Assembly: GCA_041743125.1 (NCBI GenBank)
Contig: JBGTNK010000004.1
Location: forward strand, 14,046-78,045
Origin: Terrimonas_B sp041743125
Lineage (GTDB): Bacteria; Bacteroidota; Bacteroidia; Chitinophagales; Chitinophagaceae
Length of the DNA: 64,000 bases
Direction of reading: 5' to 3'
Below the pieces are notes generated by a model, which ran no database searches, was not told where the DNA came from, and saw nothing but the letters and a program-made list of their open reading frames with translations. This document shows, piece after piece, positions 17,584 to 26,197 of this stretch; position 1 is the stretch's first letter; every line of letters starts with the position of its first letter. The position numbers and the translations under genes were made by a program.

Positions 17584-17994
17584 CTACAGTTTTTCAAGCC
17601 TCATGGACCTGGTATCTGCACCTGATTTTTGCGAAGCGACAACATAGGTCCAACTATTATTTTCTATTTGCCAGGTGCCATTTATAAGATTTAACGGGAA
17701 AATTGAATTTGGAAAATTGGAATCAATGGTCATTTTGGTAGCGTCACCATACCAGGTACCCGTTTTTTCAATGGTTCCATTTTTGAAAGCATCAACCGTA
17801 TTATTACTGTAAAATTGAAATTTGAAGTTGGTATATTCAAAAGTAATATTATTGCCGTTATTCACAAATTTAGTAATACCCCATTGGCCATCGGTCATGG
17901 CCGAGACAACTGCATTTTCCTTTATTTTGTCAATGCTTTTCTTACAACCAGCTATTAATAAAAATAAAGAAACAGCAAAGAAGACTTTTTTCAT
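17584..17994 (-). CDS. Lipocalin-like lipoprotein, hypothetical
   Basis: A 136-residue lipoprotein with a clear signal and lipobox (LLIAGC, cysteine 17), followed by a lysine-rich spacer. The mature part is rich in beta strands with GxWG turns (GQWGITKF, TGTWYGDATK, NGTWQIEN). This fits small lipocalin-like domains common in Bacteroidota lipoproteins, although no ligand residue can be named. It is probably anchored in a periplasm-facing or surface leaflet. It lies upstream of the PKD protein on the same strand, with about 160 bases between. Function unknown. Confidence 0.65.
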   Translation of the reverse strand: MKKVFFAVSLFLLIAGCKKSIDKIKENAVVSAMTDGQWGITKFVNNGNNITFEYTNFKFQFYSNNTVDAFKNGTIEKTGTWYGDATKMTIDSNFPNSIFPLNLINGTWQIENNSWTYVVASQKSGADTRSMRLEKL

Positions 17995-18379
17995 TCGGGT
18001 AAAAGTTAAAAGGCCAAAATAAGGCTATCTTTTTGAATTAACAATAGTACTTTACCTGAATCTAAACTAAGTTCGGCTAATGATCAATTAGTCAAATCTA
18101 ATCATCAAAATTCCCCGTATAAATTTGTGCTTTAATAATAATAATCACCCCAAACTTGGGTTCTGGGATTCCAGCCAGACTTTAGTAAATTGTTTATTTT
18201 CAATTCCTGTTTTTGCGAAAGGGGAAATTAAAGCCAAACCTTTCATTTTCTCAATACCTTCTTTTTTACCACCCTTTTTAAAACTGGGGGTGAAACTCGT
18301 AATCAAAGGAAATATAATTGAACTATTTTTATTGCAATCTCTTTTCACCTGGTTTGCCTGAAAATTTAAAATGTAGCTA
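17995..18379. other. Non-coding gap, no feature seen
   Basis: 385 bases between the divergent lipoprotein and Nif3-like genes. Overlapping open frames of 67 and 78 codons exist on the two strands but have low-complexity, non-conserved-looking products. No terminator, tRNA or promoter with both boxes was recognised. Confidence 0.4.
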
Positions 18380-19474
18380 ATGAAAATAGCAGAAATAGTC
18401 TCCTTTCTCGAATCCTTTGCTCATCCATCACTTCAGGAATCGTATGACAATTCAGGATTAATAACCGGTGACAGCAGGTGGGAGTGCAGCGGCATTATGT
18501 GTTGCCTGGATTCTATTGAAGAAGTAATTAAGGAGGCTGTGGAAAAAAATTGTAACCTGGTGGTTGCGCACCATCCAATTATTTTTCGGGGGTTAAAAAA
18601 AATTAATGGTAAAAACTACGTTGAAAAAAGCATTATAACCGCCATTAAAAATGACATTGCTATATATGCTATACACACCAATCTTGATAATGTGGTGAAT
18701 GGTGTAAGCGGCAAAATGGCTAAAATGTTAGGGTTAAGCAATATTTCTGTACTTAGTCCACAAAAAGAGCATCTGAAGAAATTATGCGTTTTTGTTCCAA
18801 CAGAGAACGCCATTGAAGTACGGAATGCGATTTTTGAAGCGGGAGGAGGATATATAGGAAATTATAGCGAATGCAGTTTCAATACGGAGGGTACCGGGAC
18901 CTACAAAGCTGAGCAGGGAAGTGATCCCTATAAAGGAATAATAGGGCGACAACACCAGGAAAATGAACACAAAATTGAAATTATTTTCCCGGGGTTTTTA
19001 GAGAATAAGATAGTTTCAGCAATGAAGGCAATACATCCCTACGAAGAAGTAGCCTATGATATTTTGTCATTATCCAATGCACATCAAAAAATTGGTGCGG
19101 GCATTATTGGAGAATTTGCTGAAGCTCTGAATGAAAATGATTTTCTGAACCGGGTTAAATTGGTATTTGGGATTAAGATAATTCGTCACAGTGAGTTTAG
19201 AAATGCTCCAATAAAAAAAGTTGCCATTTGTGGTGGCGCGGGTAGTTTTTTGATTTCCAACTCTTTACTGTCTGGCGCAGATGCATTTATAACCGCAGAT
19301 ATAAAGTATCACGAATTTTTTGATGCTGAAGAAAAAATATTAATTGCTGATATCGGGCACTATGAAAGTGAACAGTATACTATTGATATGCTTCAGGAAA
19401 TTTTAGAGTTAAAATTCCCTACCTTTGCCGTCCTTAAAACTAAGGTAATGACCAACCCTGTTCATTATTTTTGA
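18380..19474 (+). CDS. Nif3-like dinuclear metal center protein
   Basis: A 364-residue member of the Nif3/YqfO family (YbgI-like), hexameric proteins with a two-metal site. The N-terminal part has DNSGLITGD and the metal-binding VVAHHPIIF histidines, and the C-terminal part has DIGHYESEQYT. A PII/CutA-like insert, starting near KLCVFVPTENA, lies in residues ~130-235, as in the longer YqfO subgroup. The biochemical role of the family is not settled; GTP cyclohydrolase-like activity has been proposed. It is followed by a zinc-ribbon protein 24 bases downstream, a conserved gene pair in Bacteroidota, so co-transcription is likely. Confidence 0.88.
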   Translation: MKIAEIVSFLESFAHPSLQESYDNSGLITGDSRWECSGIMCCLDSIEEVIKEAVEKNCNLVVAHHPIIFRGLKKINGKNYVEKSIITAIKNDIAIYAIHTNLDNVVNGVSGKMAKMLGLSNISVLSPQKEHLKKLCVFVPTENAIEVRNAIFEAGGGYIGNYSECSFNTEGTGTYKAEQGSDPYKGIIGRQHQENEHKIEIIFPGFLENKIVSAMKAIHPYEEVAYDILSLSNAHQKIGAGIIGEFAEALNENDFLNRVKLVFGIKIIRHSEFRNAPIKKVAICGGAGSFLISNSLLSGADAFITADIKYHEFFDAEEKILIADIGHYESEQYTIDMLQEILELKFPTFAVLKTKVMTNPVHYF

Positions 19475-19498
19475 GCCTTTTAAACATCAAATAAAACA

Positions 19499-20254
19499 AT
19501 GGCACACGTTAAAGAATTCTCTGTTGAAGAAAAACTTACTTCCTTAGTTACTTTGCAAAAAATAGAAAGTAAAATGGATGAGATCCGCATTCTGAAAGGA
19601 GAACTTCCTATGGAAGTAGCTGACCTTGAGGATGAAATTCAAGGGCTGCATGCCCGCCAAACGCGGATTGAAGAAGAAATCAATGGCGTTACAGAATTTA
19701 TTCAAAAGAGAAAAGATGCCATCAAAGAGGCAGAAGCCCTGGTTAAAAAATATGAAAAACAAAGCGAGGATGTAAAGAATAACCGTGAATTTGAGGCTAT
19801 CAATAAAGAAATGGAAATGCAGCAATTGGAAATAAAGCTGGCAGAGAAACATATTAAGGATGCAACAGAAGAAATCGCTGAAAAGGCCGTTTTGCTTGAA
19901 AAGGCAAAAAAGAATATAACAAGCAAAGAAAGTACACTTTCAAATAAGAAAAGTGAACTGGAAAAAATCATTGCTGCTAATGAAAAAGAAGAAAAGCATT
20001 TTAGTAAACTGGCTGGAGAGGCCAGGGAGCATGTTGATAGCAGGTTGTTGACCAGCTATGAAAAGATCCGTAAAAGTTATCGGAATGGCCTGGCTGTGGT
20101 TCCAGTGGAAAGAGATGCCTGCGGCGGATGTTTTTATTCAATACCCCCCCAAAAACAAAGTGAGATCAAGCAGCACAAGAAAGTAATGGTTTGTGAAAAC
20201 TGCGGCCGCATCCTTGTTGATGAGGAACTAAGTAATAATGTTGAAATAAAATAA
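19499..20254 (+). CDS. Coiled-coil protein with C4 zinc ribbon
   Basis: A 251-residue protein. Residues ~10-175 form long alpha-helices with heptad character (rich in E, K and I; for example KKYEKQSEDVKNNREFEAI). The C-terminal part carries a C4-type zinc ribbon with CGGCFYSIPPQ and VMVCENCGRIL. This matches the zf-RING_7/DUF164 family, found across bacteria and usually next to the Nif3-like gene, as here. Proposed roles include nucleic-acid binding, but none is established. A strong terminator follows its stop. Confidence 0.9.
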   Translation: MAHVKEFSVEEKLTSLVTLQKIESKMDEIRILKGELPMEVADLEDEIQGLHARQTRIEEEINGVTEFIQKRKDAIKEAEALVKKYEKQSEDVKNNREFEAINKEMEMQQLEIKLAEKHIKDATEEIAEKAVLLEKAKKNITSKESTLSNKKSELEKIIAANEKEEKHFSKLAGEAREHVDSRLLTSYEKIRKSYRNGLAVVPVERDACGGCFYSIPPQKQSEIKQHKKVMVCENCGRILVDEELSNNVEIK

Positions 20255-20297
20255 ATGAATTCTCAGAAAGGATAACAAAGAAAAAGAATTTTTATTG

Positions 20298-20326
20298 ACC
20301 TCCTGCATCCAGCAGGAGGTTTTTTA
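20298..20326 (+). terminator. Rho-independent terminator after the Nif3-zinc ribbon pair
   Basis: An eight-base stem CCTCCTGC / GCAGGAGG (20299-20306 and 20312-20319) has a five-base loop and is followed by seven T. It lies 44 bases after the zinc-ribbon gene. Confidence 0.85.
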
Positions 20327-20408
20327 TTGAGATTTGATTTGTCTTTAGTTAATTTGCCCAACTTCTTTAAAAGATGTAGATTTTATTTCCATTATTCCAT
20401 AGCTGTCT

Positions 20409-22067
20409 ATGCTGCAAAAAATTTCTGTAAATAATTACGCTATAATAGATAAACTGGAAATCGATTTTTCTGGAAAATTAAACATTATTACCGGGGAAAC
20501 AGGTGCAGGTAAATCAATTATAGTGGGCGCATTAAGTTTGATTTTAGGACAGCGGGCTGATTCCTCTCTGTTGGTAAACAAAGAAAAAAAATGCATCATC
20601 GAAGGAACATTCCTGGCTTCAAATAAAGAGGAAGTCCAATTATTTTTAAAGGAAAATGAACTGGATTCCGGGGAAGAGCTTGTTTTAAGAAGGGAGATAA
20701 CCGCAAACGGTAAGTCCAGGGCTTTTATAAATGATACGCCGGTTAATCTTTTTCTACTGCAAAAGGTAAGTCTAATGCTGGTAGACCTTCATCTTCAATT
20801 TGATACACTGGAGTTGGGAGAAACTTACTTTCAACGGGAAGTTTTGGATGCGTTGGCAGGTAATTCCGGCCGGCTCATAGAATACCAACTTGTTTTTGCA
20901 GAATGGAAAACTTTAGAACGGAAATGCGAAGAATTAAGAAAACAAAAGCAACAATTTGATAAAGAGGCTGACTATAATCAATTTCAATATAACGAACTGG
21001 AAGAAGCTGGTTTTAAGGAAAATGAACTTGAAAACGCAGAAGAAGAATTAAAGTTGTTGGGCAATGCAGAAGGTATTAAAGCTGCTTTAAATAAAGTACA
21101 TTTTGAATTAGAGGGAAATGAAAACCCCCTGGTACAACAAATAAAGAGTTTATTTAACCAACTGCAGGCATACCAATTTTCTCATCCTGATCTCCAAACG
21201 CTGGTACAGCGATTACACTCTGCTCAAATAGAATTGCAGGATATTGCGGGAGAAATAGGGCGGACTGGAGCTCGTATTAATTACGATCCGGAAAAAATCG
21301 AACAATTGAATGAAAGACTTTCTGTTGGTTATAAGTTATTAAAAAAGCATGGATTACAAAATACCAATGAGTTATTAGAACTTCAAAAACAACTGCAGGA
21401 AAAAATTGGGGCTGTTTTGAATATCGATACCGAAATAAAGCAAAATGAAAAAGAAAGTAATGAGTTAAAAAAGGAAGCAGAAAAATTGGCAAAAAAAATT
21501 TCTGATATCCGAAAGAAACAAATAGCGCCCTTGCAGGAAAAAGTAAATTCTTTGCTTATACAGGTAGGCATGCCCAACGCCAGGTTAATGGTAAATTGCA
21601 AGTCTGAATCGGAATTAAACCAATTTGGAATTGACTCTGTTGAATTTTTATTTGATGCAAATAAAAGTGGTCAGTTTCAACCCGTACGAAAAGTTGCGAG
21701 CGGTGGGGAACTTAGCCGGCTGATGCTTTGCATTAAATCACTGGTTGCTCAATCTATCAATCTTCCTACTATGATATTTGATGAAATAGATACGGGAATT
21801 TCCGGTGAAGCTGCAAAACAAGTTGGAATAATATTAAAGCAACTCGCATCAAAAAGACAGGTTATTTGCATTACACATCAGCCCCAAATAGCTGGAAAAG
21901 CAGATGCCCATTTCTATGTTTATAAGAATATAGTGAACGATAAAGTTAAAACAGATATTCGCCAGCTCACCAACGAAGAAAGAATAACCACAATCGCTAA
22001 AATGTTAAGTGGGGAAAAGCCCACTGCAGCCGCTTTGGAAAATGCAAGGGAAATGGTAAGGAATTAA
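20409..22067 (+). CDS. recN: DNA repair protein RecN
   Basis: RecN is an SMC-like ATPase that acts in double-strand-break repair. The protein has 552 residues, the family length. Walker A is GETGAGKS (29-36), the ABC signature is ASGGELSRLM and Walker B is TMIFDEIDTGISG near residue 460. Between the two head halves lie two long helical stretches that form a short coiled coil. The H-loop segment VICITHQPQIAG comes after Walker B. A TonB-like or membrane signal is absent, so it is cytoplasmic. The gene is separated from the preceding one by the terminator and is probably transcribed alone. Confidence 0.96.
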   Translation: MLQKISVNNYAIIDKLEIDFSGKLNIITGETGAGKSIIVGALSLILGQRADSSLLVNKEKKCIIEGTFLASNKEEVQLFLKENELDSGEELVLRREITANGKSRAFINDTPVNLFLLQKVSLMLVDLHLQFDTLELGETYFQREVLDALAGNSGRLIEYQLVFAEWKTLERKCEELRKQKQQFDKEADYNQFQYNELEEAGFKENELENAEEELKLLGNAEGIKAALNKVHFELEGNENPLVQQIKSLFNQLQAYQFSHPDLQTLVQRLHSAQIELQDIAGEIGRTGARINYDPEKIEQLNERLSVGYKLLKKHGLQNTNELLELQKQLQEKIGAVLNIDTEIKQNEKESNELKKEAEKLAKKISDIRKKQIAPLQEKVNSLLIQVGMPNARLMVNCKSESELNQFGIDSVEFLFDANKSGQFQPVRKVASGGELSRLMLCIKSLVAQSINLPTMIFDEIDTGISGEAAKQVGIILKQLASKRQVICITHQPQIAGKADAHFYVYKNIVNDKVKTDIRQLTNEERITTIAKMLSGEKPTAAALENAREMVRN

Positions 22068-22235
22068 CTTTTGCAGATAATGCCCGTCCTCGAATCTTTT
22101 GGAAGAAAAGTTATTAAATTAATTTTCAGAATTGAACTTCAGATTCTTTTATCCATTTTAGCTGTTAGCTCGCTTACCTGATGCTTGAGAGCCATTTATC
22201 GGTATTTTTACCCGCAATAAATAAAAATTAAAACT

Positions 22236-23051
22236 ATGGCAAACCTTATACTAAAAGGCAAAAAGGGTATCATTTTCGGTGCCTTGGACGAAAAATCGAT
22301 TGCATGGAAAACCGCACTGAAATGCTATGAAGAAGGAGCGCAAATCGTTTTAAGCAATGCGCCGGTGGCATTGCGTATGGGGGAGATCAATAAACTTTCT
22401 GCTTTGTGTGGTAATGCCCCTGTTATTGGAGCAGACGTGACCAATATGGAAGATCTCAAAAATCTTTTTGATAAATCAATGGAACATTTCGGCGGAAAAA
22501 TGGACTTTATATTACATTCTATTGGTATGAGTTTGAATGTAAGAAAAGGAAAACATTATACTGAAATCAATTACGAATGGAACCAGAAATCATTGGATAT
22601 TTCTGCAATGAGTTTTCATAAAGTGCTGCGTACAGCATGGGATTTGAATGCAATTAATGACTGGGGAAGTGTAGTAGCACTAACTTATATTGCAGCCCAG
22701 CGGGTTTTTCCTGATTATAATGAAATGGCAGATGCCAAATCGCTGCTTGAAAGCATAACCCGGAGTTTCGGTTATCATTATGGTGTCAGGAACAAGGTCA
22801 GGGTGAATACTATTTCACAATCGCCTACGCGTACTACTGCAGGAAGTGGAGTAAAAGGTTTCGACGGATTCATTAGTTATGCCGAAGCAATGAGCCCACT
22901 TGGAAATGCCTCCGGTGAAGATTGTGCCAATTATATTGCAATCATGTTTAGTGACCTGACAAGAATGGTCACCATGCAAAACCTTTTTCATGATGGTGGC
23001 TTCTCTTTTACCGGTGTTACACAAGCTGTAATTGAACAAATGGAAAAATAA
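22236..23051 (+). CDS. fabI: Enoyl-[acyl-carrier-protein] reductase FabI
   Basis: FabI reduces enoyl-ACP with NADH in each round of fatty-acid elongation. The 271-residue short-chain dehydrogenase has the divergent FabI cofactor motif GALDEKSIAW near its start. The catalytic tyrosine and lysine lie in the family pattern Y-x6-K (YNEMADAK). The substrate-loop segment SQSPTRTTAGSGV is rich in serine and threonine as in FabI. The enzyme's final part, LFHDGGFSFTG, is typical. There is no signal peptide. The gene stands alone, 168 bases after recN, and ends before a strong bidirectional hairpin. Confidence 0.95.
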   Translation: MANLILKGKKGIIFGALDEKSIAWKTALKCYEEGAQIVLSNAPVALRMGEINKLSALCGNAPVIGADVTNMEDLKNLFDKSMEHFGGKMDFILHSIGMSLNVRKGKHYTEINYEWNQKSLDISAMSFHKVLRTAWDLNAINDWGSVVALTYIAAQRVFPDYNEMADAKSLLESITRSFGYHYGVRNKVRVNTISQSPTRTTAGSGVKGFDGFISYAEAMSPLGNASGEDCANYIAIMFSDLTRMVTMQNLFHDGGFSFTGVTQAVIEQMEK

Positions 23052-23141
23052 TTAACCGGATACTCGTTCCGGAAATTTCCATTAATCAGGAGGCCGATTT
23101 CAAAAAGCAAAAGTCTGGAGCAATTAATTATCCATAAAAAA

Positions 23142-23170
23142 TAAAACCGCTCAAAAATGGAGCGGTTTTA
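23142..23170. terminator. Bidirectional terminator between fabI and the DUF2795 gene
   Basis: An 11-base perfect stem TAAAACCGCTC / GAGCGGTTTTA (23142-23152, 23160-23170) with a seven-base loop. It has T-rich tails in both directions and lies between convergent genes, so it can serve both. Confidence 0.82.
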
Positions 23171-23202
23171 TTTTTAGGGCCTTTTGGGCCACAATAATTC
23201 AC

Positions 23203-23427
23203 TTAATATTCATCTTCATTAAAAAGAAAATCTTCTTGGGTGGGATAATCTGGCCATATATCTTCAATAGTCTCATAAACATCCTGGCCTTCGTCTTCCA
23301 GTTCCTGAAGATTTTCTACCACTTCAAGAGGAGCTCCTGAACGGATTGAATAATCAATCAATTCATCTTTTGTAGCAGGCCAGGGAGCATCTTCAAGATA
23401 AGAGGCCAGTTCTAACGTCCAAAACAT
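23203..23427 (-). CDS. DUF2795 family small acidic protein
   Basis: A 74-residue acidic protein. Its segment LASYLEDAPWPATKDELIDY is the core of the DUF2795 domain, which is widespread in Bacteroidota. The rest is highly acidic (LQELEDEGQDVYE) and ends NEDEY. The domain's role is unknown. The small size and high conservation suggest a regulator or adaptor. It starts at ATG 23427 and has a textbook promoter upstream. Confidence 0.87.
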   Translation of the reverse strand: MFWTLELASYLEDAPWPATKDELIDYSIRSGAPLEVVENLQELEDEGQDVYETIEDIWPDYPTQEDFLFNEDEY

Positions 23428-23491
23428 ATTCGAAGAATTTAATTTATTTAAAAGTCCGGTTTAGGGATTTTGTTTATACCCCAATTTTCCG

Positions 23492-23522
23492 CAAATGTAA
23501 CGGTATTAACGAATTTTCCAAA
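23492..23522 (-). promoter_or_regulatory. Promoter of the DUF2795 gene
   Basis: On the minus strand, the -7 box TACATTTG (23492-23499) matches TAnnTTTG. The -33 box TTTG (23519-23522) lies 19 bases upstream, the standard Bacteroidota spacing. It lies 65 bases before the start codon. Confidence 0.7.
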
Positions 23523-23639
23523 TGCTTAGTTGTTTTTGGGGTAATGAATAATTTCTTAAAATCACCTGGCGGCAGCGATCCTTTTTTGAATCGGGCTTCG
23601 TTTTAAGGATATTTGGCTTATTTATTAGAATCTAATATT

Positions 23640-24290
23640 ATGATTTCAGGCAAGAATATATATAAGAAATATGGAGTGGTAGAGGTTTTAAAGGGTGTTG
23701 ACATAGAAGTGGAAAGGGGTGAAGTAGCCTCTATTGTAGGGCCTTCGGGATCTGGAAAAAGTACTTTACTCCATATCCTGGGAACTTTGGATAAGCAGGA
23801 TAAAGGAACTGTTAGTATGAATAATGTGCCAATTGAATCTCTGGATGAAAAAAAATTGTCTGCCTTCAGGAACAAGCATATCGGGTTTGTTTTTCAGTTT
23901 CACCATTTGCTTCCGGAATTTACGGCGCTTGAAAACGTTTGTATTCCCGGCTGGCTGGCTGGCCGTAAGAAATCTGAAGTAAAAACAGAAGCTGTTAAGC
24001 TGCTGAACATGATAGGTCTATCAAAAAGAATGGAAAACAAACCTAACCAGTTGTCAGGCGGTGAGCAGCAAAGAGTGGCTGTTGCCAGGGCATTGATAAA
24101 CAAGCCGGATATAATCATGGCTGATGAACCTACGGGTAACCTGGATTCAGTTAATGCGAAAGAATTACATCAATTATTTTTTGATCTCCGTAAACAATTC
24201 AATCAAACCTTTTTGATTGTTACTCATAATGAAGAACTGGCCCGACTTAGTGACAGAATTCTTCATATGAAAGATGGGAAAATAGTTTAA
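23640..24290 (+). CDS. ABC transporter ATP-binding protein, LolD type
   Basis: A 216-residue ABC ATPase of the LolD/MacB/FtsE class, which powers lipoprotein release or related transmembrane steps. Walker A is GPSGSGKST, the Q-loop sits in GFVFQFHHLLPEF, the signature is LSGGEQQRVAVARAL and Walker B is IIMADEPTGNLD. The ATG at 23640 is preferred over a TTG at 23613, which would add a non-homologous stretch. No permease gene is adjacent, so the partner (a LolCE-like protein) must be encoded elsewhere. It is convergent with the adenosyltransferase gene. Confidence 0.88.
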   Translation: MISGKNIYKKYGVVEVLKGVDIEVERGEVASIVGPSGSGKSTLLHILGTLDKQDKGTVSMNNVPIESLDEKKLSAFRNKHIGFVFQFHHLLPEFTALENVCIPGWLAGRKKSEVKTEAVKLLNMIGLSKRMENKPNQLSGGEQQRVAVARALINKPDIIMADEPTGNLDSVNAKELHQLFFDLRKQFNQTFLIVTHNEELARLSDRILHMKDGKIV

Positions 24291-24319
24291 ATAAGAAGGA
24301 AGGGCAGGATAATTTTGAG

Positions 24320-24880
24320 CTAAATACGGGGTTTCCATGGTTGCTCTTCAATTTTTAGCAAATGACCGGTATACCTCGCCAAAACGAAAAGATAATCACT
24401 CAACCGGTTTAAATATTTAATAATTGCGGGCTCCACTTCATTATTTTCCTTTTCTAATCTCACGCAGCAACGCTCAGCTCTCCTGCAAATAGAACGGCAT
24501 ACATGAACATGGGATATCGTGGGATGTCCTCCCGGGAGGATGAAAAATTTCATGGCCGGTAAGGATTTATTCATTTTGTCTATTTCCTTTTCCAACAACA
24601 CTATATCTTTCTCCTTGAGATCGGGAATCTTCATTTTGGTTTCTTTAAGCGGGTCGCAGGCAAGAGCAGCGCCTATAGTGAATAACCGGTCCTGAATTTC
24701 GTTAAGAATTATCCTGCTGTTTTTATTTTCAATAATATCCTTGCATAAACCGAGGTATGAGTTCAGTTCATCAATTGTCCCGTATGCTTCTATACGCAAG
24801 TGAGCCTTAGAAACTTTAGTGCCTCCTATTAATGAAGTGGTTCCTTTGTCTCCAGTTTTCGTATAAATTTTTAAGGCCAT
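24320..24880 (-). CDS. Cob(I)yrinic acid a,c-diamide adenosyltransferase (PduO type)
   Basis: A 186-residue enzyme that transfers the adenosyl group of ATP to cob(I)alamin, giving coenzyme B12. The N-terminal ATP-binding motif TKTGDKGTTSL and the central R-rich helix RSICRRAERCC are the family signatures, and LFVLARY near the end completes the trimer interface. The ATG at 24880 is used; a TTG two codons upstream is less likely. No other cobalamin gene is nearby. A B12-dependent enzyme elsewhere in the genome would be the likely beneficiary. Confidence 0.9.
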   Translation of the reverse strand: MALKIYTKTGDKGTTSLIGGTKVSKAHLRIEAYGTIDELNSYLGLCKDIIENKNSRIILNEIQDRLFTIGAALACDPLKETKMKIPDLKEKDIVLLEKEIDKMNKSLPAMKFFILPGGHPTISHVHVCRSICRRAERCCVRLEKENNEVEPAIIKYLNRLSDYLFVLARYTGHLLKIEEQPWKPRI

Positions 24881-24931
24881 GTGCAAACTCTGCTTTGGGT
24901 ATATGATTTTTAGGATTAATTATATAAATTT

Positions 24932-25681
24932 TTACTGACGTGTGTACATTCCGGCTTTTTCATTTTTTTGGTCATTTTCTATAATTCCATCACGAAGCCT
25001 GATGATACGAAGTGCATGATTGGCTATATCTTCCTCATGAGTAACCAGGACAATTGTATTACCTCCGGATTGAATTGTATTAAAAATCTCCATGATCTCA
25101 TACGATGTCTTTGTATCCAGGTTACCAGTAGGCTCATCTGCAAGAATAATAGCCGGATCATTCACAAGGGCTCTGGCTATAGCCACCCGCTGCGATTGGC
25201 CACCGCTTAGTTCATTTGGCCGGTGGTGGCTGCGGTCGCTGAGATTAACCATATCCAAAACGTGTAATGCTTTTTCATTGCGGAGCTTTTTACTCATTCC
25301 TCCATATACCAGCGGTAAGGCTACATTTTCAAGGGCGGTCAGCCGGGGAAGCAGATTAAATTGCTGAAATACAAATCCAATTTCTTTATTGCGCACTTCG
25401 GCAAGGGAATTATCTTCCATCTCGCTTACATCCTGCCTGTTCAAAATATATTTTCCGGCAGTAGGCGTATCCAGGCACCCGATAATATTCATTAAAGTGC
25501 TTTTGCCCGAACCCGAAGGCCCCATCAAGGCTACATATTCATTTCTATATATTTCTAATGACAGGCCTTTCAAAACTTCCAGTACATTTTTGCCCATTAT
25601 ATAATTCTTCCGGATATTTTCCAGGTGAATTATACAATCGTTGGCCACCTGCGTATTTTGAAAAGTTTTAGGAGTATCCAA
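24932..25681 (-). CDS. ABC transporter ATP-binding protein, MacB/LolD class
   Basis: A second ABC ATPase, 249 residues, of the same class as the one at 23640 but distinct. Walker A is GPSGSGKST, the Q-loop region GFVFQQFNLLPRL, the signature LSGGQSQRVAVARAL-like (LSGGQSQRVAIARAL) and Walker B IILADEPTGNLD. The frame begins at a TTG (25681); a GTG eleven codons later is an alternative, because no ATG is available at the right place. No permease gene is adjacent. Whether it works with a MacB-like or another permease is unknown. Confidence 0.86.
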   Translation of the reverse strand: MDTPKTFQNTQVANDCIIHLENIRKNYIMGKNVLEVLKGLSLEIYRNEYVALMGPSGSGKSTLMNIIGCLDTPTAGKYILNRQDVSEMEDNSLAEVRNKEIGFVFQQFNLLPRLTALENVALPLVYGGMSKKLRNEKALHVLDMVNLSDRSHHRPNELSGGQSQRVAIARALVNDPAIILADEPTGNLDTKTSYEIMEIFNTIQSGGNTIVLVTHEEDIANHALRIIRLRDGIIENDQKNEKAGMYTRQ

Positions 25682-25729
25682 GCGTTTTTATTTTATAAAT
25701 TCTTTTATCAGGCGGGTTTGGGTATGCAT

Positions 25730-26029
25730 TCAGGAGGCTGGGTTTTTTATAACCTTTGGTACTTTGAAAAATTGATTGTTGTGAGAAGGAGCATTTTTCA
25801 AGGCTTCTGAACGGCTAACTGAACCTTCTATTTCATCTTCCCTCAAAACATTTATTTCACTACTCATGTGCAAAAGAGGCTCTACGTTCTCCAGGTCCAG
25901 CTCATTCAATTTTTCAACAAAAACAATCATGCGTTGCAGGTCCTTTTTTATTTCCTGCGTTTCTGATTCATTGAATTTTAACCGGGCAAGGTGGGCCAGT
26001 TTGTCAATCATTGCATCGGTAACTTCCAT
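25730..26029 (-). CDS. gatC: Asp-tRNA(Asn)/Glu-tRNA(Gln) amidotransferase subunit GatC
   Basis: GatC is the small stabilising subunit of the GatCAB enzyme, which converts mischarged Glu-tRNA(Gln) and Asp-tRNA(Asn) into correct aminoacyl-tRNAs. The 99 residues contain the family pattern of two helices (IDKLAHLARLKFNESE, then FVEKLNELDLENVEP) and a C-terminal PLLHMSSEINVLRED segment. A longer frame reaches 26089, but its first 20 residues do not belong to the family. gatA and gatB are not in the window, a common dispersed arrangement. Confidence 0.92.
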   Translation of the reverse strand: MEVTDAMIDKLAHLARLKFNESETQEIKKDLQRMIVFVEKLNELDLENVEPLLHMSSEINVLREDEIEGSVSRSEALKNAPSHNNQFFKVPKVIKNPAS

Positions 26030-26033
26030 CCGG

Positions 26034-26041
26034 CAAATATA
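26034..26041 (-). promoter_or_regulatory. Possible -7 promoter element of gatC
   Basis: On the minus strand this reads TATATTTG, a full match to TAnnTTTG, only four bases upstream of the ATG. If used, the transcript would be leaderless or nearly so. No exact -33 box was found; a partial ATTG lies at 26061-26064. Confidence 0.3.
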
Positions 26042-26197
26042 GTTTTCAATTGGCAATAGGCAATTTTCAAAGGACGAATGGCAAACCAATGAACAACTAC
26101 TCCAACTGCCTTCTTTTCTTATCTTCGCCGCCTTACCTTTTGAGCTATAATAAAAGAAATAAAAGGGATTTTTTAAAAACGAATGTGTTTGGGAACT

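Noticed and set aside
18125..18361. Overlapping 78- and 67-codon ORFs on the two strands between the lipoprotein and Nif3-like genes
   Set aside because: Both are AT-rich, low-complexity and mirror each other. Neither has a recognisable domain, signal or good start context.
23640..25681. A complete ABC exporter made of the two nearby ATPases
   Set aside because: They are on opposite strands, separated by an unrelated gene, and no permease is present.
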